From Misgurnus anguillicaudatus (Eukaryota > Chordata > Actinopteri > Cypriniformes > Cobitidae), in assembly GCF_027580225.2 (NCBI RefSeq), contig NC_073340.2:18298001-18362000 (forward strand): 64,000 nt of DNA. Reading direction: 5' to 3'. Position numbers and translations under genes: made by a program. The notes beneath the pieces were generated by a model. That model worked only from the letters and a program-made list of their open reading frames with translations, was not told where the DNA came from and ran no database searches. Position 1 is the first letter of the stretch. The number at the start of each line of letters is the position of its first letter. Below, piece by piece: positions 57,601 to 64,000 of the stretch.

Positions 57601-60600
57601 GTTCATTGGAGGCGTTTCCGAATGCAAATGACCATGACCGTGAACGAGCATGGTGCTTAAGATCGCGTGGGATTTATCAACAAGGATTACTTACTGATGT
57701 GCGCACGTTTGATAAATACAGTTTTTTTGGACTTGCGCACAAACTAAATATCATTCGTAGAACAAAACATAGAACATTTTCTACGCACTGTTGATAAATG
57801 AGCCCCCAGGATTTGTTTAAGATAATATCTTAGTGTTTAATAATAAAAAAATCAACACTTTTTAATATATTTTATGTTTCAAATTACAATTAAATGAAGT
57901 TTATTTAACTAAGGTTAGCAGGAGCATGGTCATGTAAAAAGCCACCCCTCACCTCCGTCCCTTGACAGTTTTTTGCAGCATCACGTCACGCTCAGTTAAT
58001 ACATCTATCCCAGTTAAAGAGGGGGAGTACTAAAATTCAAAGCTTAAAGTCCTCCCCTCTGACGGCACGCCAAATATGCTTTATTATCTTGTTACACTAG
58101 TGATTACATGTTAATGCAAACTCGTGAAATAAGCTTTGGCATCAAAAACTAACAAGGATCGATTTAAGATAAAAATAAGAGTTTACTATGTTGGAGAATG
58201 GTTTTAATGCAGTCTGTAGGCTCCACTGTTTTTCAGATGTGTTTTTTAGCTTTGACATCACTGCCAAAGGTTTCCTGTGCCACAGTCTTAAAGGTGGGGT
58301 GCATGATCTCTGAAAGCCAATGTTGATATTTTAAATCAACTAAACAAACACTCCCATACCCCAAAAGAAACTGGGCCTTCTTTTGATAGACCGGCCGCAA
58401 CACAGGCAACAATGTTGGTTAGTAGACACGCCCCTCACTGCTGATTGGCTACAAGTGTGTTTGGGTAGTCAGGCCGACTCCCTTTTCCAAAGTGTTTTTC
58501 AAAAATCATTCACCCCCCCTTTAAGAGCCAAATGCACAATAATAACAGTGTTGTCAGCTTTCATCCTTATAAATTCGATAAACTGTGATGATATTTAATG
58601 TGCGGTCAGAGATGTTTTTAACAGTTTACTGTGTGATTCTCTTGGTTTCAGAACAAAATGGCGCAGGGAGAAAGAAGGCAGGAATCCGTGGGTTCTTTAA
58701 GGGAACTCGTAAGGCTGTGAAACGTCTCTTTCTCCCCAGCCGCAGTACTGAAGTGGAGCCTATTGTTCCCTCACTGCAGCCGGACAAACCTCGATCTGAT
58801 GGAGGGCTGTCTGTCCCAGTTGTGTCCGGTCTCGAGCAAAGTTCAGGTTCCCACTCGCTCGAGGATAGACCTGGCGCGTGTCCGGTTGATGAGGAAAATG
58901 CAGCCGACGTTTGCTCAGTGCCCGATCAAACGGCGACAGGAATCCGTGGGTTCTTTAGGAGAACCTGGTTGGCTACAAAGCAAACCTTCTCCTGCCTAAG
59001 CAGCAATACAATGGAAAGATCTCCATCTTATCAAAAACTGTTTAAGCCCACTGATGGTGAGTCTGTAGTTATTATTACATTATTATTTACATTATTATTT
59101 TATTTAATGTCTATTTACTATAGCATGAAGAAGTCTACATTTTGATTTCATCTCAACGACAACCCTCTTGTCTGCTATTAGCTGATTTGTGTTGTATTGG
59201 ATTAAACATTAAAGGCGGAGTCCACGATGTTTGAAAAACGTATTGGAAAAGGAGACAGGCCGACTACCAAAACACACTTATAGCCAATTAAATCAAATCA
59301 AATGCCGGGTTGGTATGTGTGGGGCGGGTCTATCAACAGAAGGTCCAGATTCTATTGGGGTAGGGGCGTGTTTGTTTGGGTGATTTCAAATATCAACATT
59401 GGCTTTCAAACATCGTGGACTCCGCCTTTAATGTCTGGTTTCATAAATATTCTTAGACACACGTTTGAGGTGTCTCAAATAACTTGCACTGACCAGTAAC
59501 TGCAGCATGTTTATTAACTTAACTAAGGCCTGGTTTTGGCTTTAGCTAAGCCTTGTCTGTGATCTAAGCCCAAAAGAGTTACAACTAAACGACTAAATTC
59601 TGTCTTTGTCACTACCAGCATTGAAATGATGCTTCATGCCTGACAATTATTGAAACTTGCAAACTCATATACGGTATTGTCATGTACTTTACGTTTGTGT
59701 GTTTCAGGAGACGTTCAGTCTTACTATAAATTGGGTGATATCCTGGGAAAAGGAGGATTTGGGATGGTCCGTCGGGCAACCCGTATTTCTGATGGTCAAG
59801 AGGTAGTGTGCGCTTACCAAATTTAACAAACATTTTATTCTTTATGTCCAAAACGTGTATTTCTTTAGATCATGTACAAGGACGGAGACTTCATTTTTGT
59901 AACTTTATGAATCTTTTGCAGGTCGCCGTCAAATTCATGTCCAAGTTGGAAGATACGCGTACGCTTTCGATTGTAAGTGCCAAAACTTAATGAATATATT
60001 TAGTTACTTAATTCCTTAGGATACAGTATAACTAATATACCACTCGACTAAAATAAACAGTAAAGTCTAAATATACTGGAGCATTAGGACTTTTATTGTA
60101 TTTATAGATATGCAAGTGTATATTTTCTCTGTTTTCTCTAGCCTGGACATCGCAAACGTCTACTTACCGAGGTGGCTCTGTTACTTAAGATGAGCGAAGC
60201 TCCCTTAAGCCCAAATGCCATCAGAATGTACGAGTGGTTCGATGATCCCAAGGATGTGATCGTGATTATGGAGTACCCTAAGCCCTGCAAAAGCTTGTTG
60301 GATTTTGTCATAGAACACTCATCTCCACTGAGTGAAGACACAGCACGTGTTTTAATGCGTCAAGCAGTACAGGGGGTAATCGACTGCATTGATCACGGCG
60401 TCTTTCACAATGACATCCATCTAGGCAACATGCTGGTCAACACGAGCACATTAGAGCTCAAGTTGATTGACTTCGGTTGTGGTCAGCTGTTCTCTCCTGC
60501 CGGCTACAAGACCAAAAAGTATCGAGGTGAGCTGACTTTTTGTGTTGAAACCTTTTGACCACATGACGCTTGTACAGGTTGGTTCAACTCTGAACATGTC

Positions 60601-61062
60601 TTGCTTACAGGAGTACCAAGTTACTGCCCACCCGAGGTCTTATCCAACTCCAGATATCACGCCATCCCTACAAACGTCTGGTGTTTAGGTTTGGTTCTGT
60701 ATAAAATGGTCAATGGGTGTATATGGATGCCATATGTTCAATCAGAGGAAGTCCAATTTTGGAATACCAGCTTATCGGAAGGTGAGTAAGGAATTAGTGA
60801 GAGAAACGCACACATAAATCTCTGAGAGTGTCACATGGAGTAACAGAAGCTGAATATAAGACTTGTTATTGTCATCGGAGGTTTAATCTTATAGTAGCAA
60901 TATTATTTGTCATGTATAAGTATTGTGTCAAGACTAACCAGCTTTCATCTTGAAAATTCTTCAGCGTGTCGTAGCATTATTAGACAGTGTGTAGCCCTTG
61001 ATCCAGCTGAACGGCCCACATTACAGCAGATCTTGAGCCACAGCTGGTTTAATCCAGAATGA
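48617..61062 (+). CDS. PIM-like serine/threonine kinase with repeated N-terminal cassettes
   Basis: Thirteen coding exons: 48617-48656, 50778-50963, 51144-51317, 52298-52450, 52769-52939, 56428-57009, 57140-57310, 58652-59056, 59708-59802, 59922-59972, 60142-60526, 60611-60781 and 60965-61062. All borders are AG/GT; the sum is 2682 nt, exactly 893 codons plus stop. The start is the first ATG of the transcript. Residues 1-627 are low-complexity and acidic, made from repeated phase-1 exons. The kinase runs from about 633 to 889: GKGGFGMV, VAVK (Lys663), alpha-C Glu686, hinge MEYPKPCK with the proline typical of PIM kinases, HND765-767 in place of HRD, Asn772, DFG786-788, CPPE and a C-terminal RPTLQQILSHSW. 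PIM kinases are constitutively active survival kinases, and fish genomes hold large PIM-like expansions. Arg and Lys of the catalytic loop (HRDIK) are Asn and His here, so activity may be altered. Confidence 0.85.
48880..50588. mobile_element. MITE (CTGCTAAAAAACA-type ends) in kinase intron 1, split by hAT
   Basis: The left end 'ctgctaaaaacacca' and right end 'tgttttttcagcag' are inverted; subterminal 'accagca' words ('gctggtggtcacca', 'tcaccagcataccagca') recur as in a common fish MITE. A hAT element was inserted into its middle. Confidence 0.65.
48950..50521. mobile_element. Non-autonomous hAT (TAGGGATGTCCCGAT ends) in kinase intron 1
   Basis: The left end TAGGGATGTCCCGATACC and right end 'cggatcggggcatcccta' are inverted. 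The 8-bp flanks gtcaccaa (48942-48949) and gtcaccag (50522-50529) differ at one position. It is 1572 bp, with no transposase frame found. A related right-end fragment lies in gna13 copy 1 intron 2 near 18990-19070. Confidence 0.82.
50778..52939 (+). CDS. Acidic cassette exons 2-5 of the kinase gene
   Basis: Exons 50778-50963 (62 codons), 51144-51317 (58), 52298-52450 (51) and 52769-52939 (57). Each begins in phase 1 after a G and ends in phase 1 (..SPK|G), so any number can be added or skipped without shifting frame. The shared core is V/A-C-L-x-L-T-D/N, then V-D-x-x-x-x-SDSF-x-D or a variant, then DDSPKG or similar. Flanking intron sequence is also repeated: 'cttcttctttaactacag' precedes exons 2 and 3, and 'aacaccctgtccacag' precedes exon 5 and again exon 7. 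Exon 4 is the most diverged. No known domain recognised; probably disordered. Confidence 0.7.
53426..54272. mobile_element. Foldback DNA element (CAGTAGCTACGTTTACA ends)
   Basis: The left end CAGTAGCTACGTTTACAAGG and right end 'catgtaaacgcagctactg' are inverted, and subterminal 'attccgat/atcggaat' words repeat. Inside, at about 54005-54080, lies 'ccagtagatggcagacatg...aaccgccata' followed by an A/G-rich tail, the same hairpin-plus-tail design as the I-group LINE 3' end at 11970-12083, so it may carry a captured LINE tail. Confidence 0.65.
55379..56320. mobile_element. hAT-like remnant (TAGGGGTGTGACGGATC ends)
   Basis: The left end TAGGGGTGTGACGGATCAC matches the inverted right end 'gatgaatccgtcacagc'-like sequence ('atgaatccgtcacagc'). 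No transposase frame survives. The paralogous intron segment before exon 8 lacks it, so it arrived after the exon-block duplication or was lost there. Confidence 0.5.
56428..57009 (+). CDS. Exon 6 of the kinase gene: GIRGFF exon, long form
   Basis: 194 codons, phase 1-1. It starts EQNGAGRKMAGIRGFFKG, then a basic amphipathic stretch KAVKRLFLPSR, then an acidic Ser-rich tail with PVDEENAAEVCSVPDQT, SFLKSDIQSIKVEETSSDD and NEPNETSNGIKPNG. The basic GIRGFF-x-x-T-x-x-x-x-K-x-x-F motif might bind membranes or partners (inference only). The first about 108 codons and the 100 bases of upstream intron are near-identical to exon 8. Confidence 0.7.
57140..57310 (+). CDS. Exon 7 of the kinase gene: duplicate of exon 5
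   Basis: 57 codons, phase 1-1, differing from exon 5 at about six residues (VCLPLTDTEVDIGVNGLE versus VCLSLTDIEVDIGVNELE). The donor GTAAGAGGAAATCAATGTG and about 80 bases of downstream intron also match. With exon 8 it forms a second copy of the exon 5 - exon 6 block. Confidence 0.75.
58288..58524. mobile_element. MITE (TTAAAGGTGGGGTGCATGAT ends) in kinase intron 7
   Basis: The left end CTTAAAGGTGGGGTGCATG and right end 'cattcaccccccctttaag' are inverted. The interior 'ccaatgttgatatttt' and 'aagtgtgtttgggtagtc' match the next MITE at 59209-59433, which lies in the opposite orientation. Confidence 0.8.
58652..59056 (+). CDS. Exon 8 of the kinase gene: GIRGFF exon with two motif copies
   Basis: 135 codons, phase 1-1. 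It begins like exon 6 (EQNGAGRKKAGIRGFFKG...), keeps PVDEENAADVCSVPDQT, then switches to a second motif copy ATGIRGFFRRTWLATKQTF and FSCLSSNTMERSPSYQ. The last part links to the kinase exon through KPTD|G. One exon thus carries an internal duplication of the basic motif. Confidence 0.75.
59209..59433. mobile_element. MITE of the same family, inverted, in kinase intron 8
   Basis: The left end ATTAAAGGCGGAGTCCACGA and right end 'cgtggactccgcctttaat' are inverted; the interior resembles 58288-58524 in reverse. The two copies flank exon 8 in opposite orientation. Confidence 0.8.
59708..61062 (+). CDS. Kinase-domain exons 9-13 of the PIM-like gene
   Basis: Exons 59708-59802, 59922-59972, 60142-60526, 60611-60781 and 60965-61062. 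PIM-like features: YYKLGDILGKGGFG, the two-proline hinge, LKLIDFGCG, YCPPEVLSNSRYH, VWCLGLVLYKMVNG and CVALDPAERPT. Conserved catalytic residues kept: Lys663, Glu686, Asp767, Asn772 and Asp786. Changed: HRDIK has become HNDIH, removing the Arg and Lys. PIM kinases do not depend on activation-loop phosphorylation, so loss of the HRD Arg may be tolerated, but loss of the Lys after D-I is unusual for a Ser/Thr kinase. The reading frame is fully open. Confidence 0.88.
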
Positions 61063-61790
61063 AGGCAGGCAGGGTCTTCTGTTCATCACTGCTGTCAGAC
61101 ATGAGGTAGCATTACAGACAGAGTAGTCAGAGCAGTTGTGTTGAAGGGATCAGAGATTCGGTTTGAGAGTCTGATCATATCATATATGTATAATGAATAG
61201 ATCAATCAAAGACTGAATGAATAATTCTCTTGTTTTTTTTTCTTCCTCAAGGCTACACGTAAATGTACTGGACATCACACAGAACTGACCAGACCTCATT
61301 GACCTACTGTTAACATTTTTTTTATTTTTTAGTTATGTTAAATTGTATTTATTATTGTAATAATTTGATGTATTGTAAATATAATGTATTGTAAATATAA
61401 TTCTGATGTATTGTAAATATAATGTATTGTAAATATAATTCTGATGTATTGTAAATATAATTCAAATCATACATATGTTTATTATTTTAAACCAATGTTT
61501 TTTTCCTAAGTCAAACTTAATACACCATCTTAGCCTCAGACTTAAATGCATGTTTGAGCTGCTTTAATTTAAAAATACCTTGAACTGACATATCTTGCAT
61601 CAGTGCCTTTGTTTTGTCTTAAGATGTACACCAGGTTTTTTTTATGTTTGTATAAACTACTTAAATGTCCTAGTCCTGAATGAATGTAAACACTGTCTGG
61701 GAAACTGACCCTAAATATTACATTCACCCAATCCAAAACAGTCATATTAATGAAATGTATTTTCTTAAATGTCTCATTGTTTAAATAAAT
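61063..61790 (+). other. 3' UTR of the kinase gene with polyadenylation signal
   Basis: AT-rich, no ORF. AATAAA at 61784-61789 is the first canonical signal after the stop and a plausible 3' end. It contains a small tandem array ('tgtattgtaaatataat') at about 61368-61460. Confidence 0.5.
61368..61460. repeat. Minisatellite of TGTATTGTAAATATAAT units
   Basis: Five units of TGTATTGTAAATATAAT, some separated by 'tctga', giving a higher-order period of about 39 bases. It lies in the probable 3' UTR of the kinase gene. Confidence 0.9.
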
Positions 61791-62285
61791 CAAGTATTTT
61801 TTCAGATACAGATAACACAATAACAAAGGCTTGACAGTACAAACAGGATTTGTTTAGTGACCTCAGTCTGCAGTTCAAACATGTTCGTCCCAAACTTCCA
61901 ACCTGATAAAAACAGAAGAGAAAAAAATAATTTATAATAAAAAGTTTTCATGTGCAATGATGGATGCTTTCAGTGGAGGCAACTTCATATCATATATAGC
62001 ACAAATACTCTAAACTTCTGTTACTTCTGACCAAACACGACAGGGCTCTCCAAACGTTTTTCCAAAAGTTTGGAGTAAGATTTCGTCTGTTAGGGGAGGG
62101 GCCCTAACAGGTGCAGCAGACACTTGACCCCAAACATTTCTCTCAAGTTTTTGCTAGCAGTTTAATTTAACCTATTGTTTATAATTAACTAGCACATATA
62201 GAAATAATAACAATTGGTAAGTTTGATAAAAGACATAAATGTATTAAAATCTGGCCCCAAACAGCCCTGGTGGTGCTCAATGTAC

Positions 62286-62722
62286 ACCCAGGTAAAAAAT
62301 AAACGAAGTGCTCCATTTTCGCTGACTAATTTTGTACATATTATTCTTAGAAGTTTAGTTCTTTAGTACTTCTTAAGATGATCTTAAAACATCTAAGTGT
62401 ACTTAGCCTATCTGTGCTATTTTAAGACACCATGAATATGAATTAAATGTGCTGTAAGCATATACTATCTCTGTATTAAACCTATTTAGTTACCACTTGT
62501 AGTCAACTTGAACCCATCGTTCATACAAAGATTCAAATTTACTACAAGTGGTACCTACATAAATTTTTAGCACATTTTAGTTCATATTCATGATCATAAA
62601 ATCTCAAAATAGCACAGATAAGTAAACTTTGATATTCTTAAGATTGACTTACAAGTACTAAGGAATACTTTTTAGTGGTCTATATTAAGTACATTATTAA
62701 AGTGTACTTTATTCACCTGGGT
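62286..62722. mobile_element. Foldback MITE (ACCCAGGT ends)
   Basis: The left end 'acccaggtaaaaaataaac' pairs with the right end 'attcacctgggt', and inner arms pair ('ttcatattcatgatc' with 'gaatatgaat'; 'accacttgtagt' with 'actacaagtggt'). A strongly palindromic, non-coding element with AGTACTT-type words near both ends. Confidence 0.7.
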
Positions 62723-63699
62723 ATACTGTACACATACCGTATTGCAGAACATTTGATGCATTGATAGGGCAATAATAATGTAATACATACTCCTTTCATT
62801 CATTTCACAAAGCCTCTGGCTAAAGCTTCTGGTTGCAAAGCTGCTGGAGAGTTTTTTGACTTAATCAATAATTTCAAATGAATTTGGGTAAATTCCCCTA
62901 ACTATAGGTGTTTTCAGCAATATAAAAATATGGTTTAAAGTTTCAGCTCAAAAATACACCACAGATCTTTCATTATGCGATGTTGAACATGACCATTTGT
63001 GGCTGCAATGCTGTTTTTGTGTGTTTCTTTAAATGCAAAATTTCCCAAAAAAGCTTCTGTTCCCCTGTTTCTGTTCTGTAGAGCGCTCACACATGTGCAT
63101 TTGAACATACATCAAAACGTGTCTCTGGCAGAAGGTTGAACTACGCGCTCATACGGTGGAGTCTGCGAGCGGTCATGGGTGGGACGTAATCAATGTGATA
63201 GGGGATCCCCAACAGCCTGTTTTATGGGACTGTTGTGGTTTAAAGGAGATTACACAAAGAAGAAGATATGGATTTACTATTACAGGATGTTTCTGCACAC
63301 ACAGGCGACTCATTTTCTGCTAAAAAACTAATTTAGGAGTACATTTTCTAGGTTACTAACTTAACCAGAAGTAACCAATTCCCGTTTATTCCAGATTACC
63401 TGGGGCACGTTCAAGCGGGTGCGCAAAGTTTTGCTATGGTTTCCAGGTTGAATGACATGTTTCTTGGAATGGTACCGATTTTTTTCTTGTTTGGTGGGTG
63501 TTTCAGAACTGCAGATGTTCGCTTTCATTCTGGATTGCAAGCTCAGTGACTGTAACATCAAGTGTATGTATTAAATGTATTTATTTCTGTATTTACATAC
63601 AGTTGTTTGTTAGCTAAGATCCAGTTTGATACGGAGCTCCGGATATAATTCAAATTAACTATTTGTTTCCACGACATCCACATGTTTTACTAGGCTAAT
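62723..63699. other. Spacer without recognised gene
   Basis: No domain, RNA gene or clear repeat ends seen. The part at 63060-63200 is GC-richer and looks like dispersed repeat. Nothing further can be supported. Confidence 0.4.
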
Positions 63700-64000
63700 T
63701 CATAATTTGAAGTAATAATAATTGTAATAGTAAGAAATATTATAATAATTTTCCAAGTAACAAACTGTTGAATATTGGAACCAGGCTGGTAACCGCACAA
63801 GGCTCGCGACTGGGCGTAGGTAGGTCTGTCCCTTGATCTTAACTTCAGCTGCCCTGACTCGTCCATCCGAACCGGAACAAATCTTCACCACTCTCCCAAT
63901 GGGCCACTGAGCTCTGGGTAGCTGCGAATCAACTACCATCACCACCTGGCCAACAGTCAGATTGTCTGTGTCCTTGTTCCACTTCGACCGCTTCTGAAGG
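63700..64000 (-). pseudogene. BEL/Pao retrotransposon pol, C-terminal edge (window-truncated)
   Basis: The minus-strand frame enters from beyond the window end: KRSKWNKDTDNLTVGQVV, VVDSQLPRAQWPIGRVV, GSDGRVRAAEVKIKG and RPVASLVRLP. This is the DUF5641-type domain that follows the integrase in BEL/Pao elements (pattern VxxDxxxPRxxWxxGRV, DGxVRxxxV, RPVxxLxxL). After RLPAW the frame runs on without family resemblance to a stop at 63700, so the true protein end is near 63778. Intactness cannot be judged from 100 codons. Confidence 0.85.

Noticed and set aside
1..64000. tRNA, rRNA and snRNA genes
   Set aside because: No cloverleaf-type A/B-box pair or known RNA sequence was noticed by eye; a tRNAscan/Infernal run would be decisive.

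Overview
This is a stretch of vertebrate nuclear genome, almost certainly from a teleost fish and probably a cyprinid-like (otophysan) one. Genes are split by GT-AG introns, non-coding DNA is AT-rich, and the window is crowded with transposon types typical of fish: L2/CR1-, Rex1- and I-group LINEs, hAT elements, many foldback MITEs, a copia and a BEL/Pao retrotransposon. There are no bacterial-style operons, CRISPR arrays, rRNAs or tRNAs that I can see. Three host genes can be supported, all on the + strand. Two are tandem copies of gna13 (G-protein alpha-13). The third is a 13-exon PIM-like Ser/Thr kinase gene.

Layout. 1-2431: DNA-transposon-like sequence. 2432-12083: a three-deep nest. An I-group (Nimb-like) LINE with RNase H is split by an L2/CR1-group LINE (2644-10169), which is itself split by a 3.3 kb hAT element (6148-9448). 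Target-site duplications mark both insertions. 12240-20959: gna13 copy 1, with an open frame but a divergent C-terminus and TE-swollen introns. 22320-29300: TE-rich spacer with a BED-finger hAT (23175-26472) and a 1.5 kb element whose ends are arrays of AACGTTCC-type repeats (27191-28677). 29325-33481: gna13 copy 2, a 376-aa canonical-looking protein. 33482-48250: gene desert with nested MITEs, a THAP-finger remnant, a Rex1-like LINE, a 3.2 kb palindromic element carrying a P2X7-C-terminal-domain-like ORF, and a decayed copia element. 48262-61790: the PIM-like kinase gene. 63700-64000: edge of a BEL/Pao pol on the minus strand.

The two gna13 genes share exon boundaries and much intron sequence, so they are a true segmental tandem duplication rather than retrocopies. 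Elements present in one copy and absent from the other give natural 'empty sites' that date insertions after the duplication.

The kinase gene is the most unusual host locus. Seven internal coding exons are all phase 1-1 and fall into two families: a repeated acidic cassette (VCLPLT...SDSF...DDSP) and a basic GIRGFF-motif exon. They have multiplied in front of one kinase domain, giving a predicted 893-aa protein whose catalytic loop reads HND instead of HRD. All calls come from reading the sequence; no database search was made.
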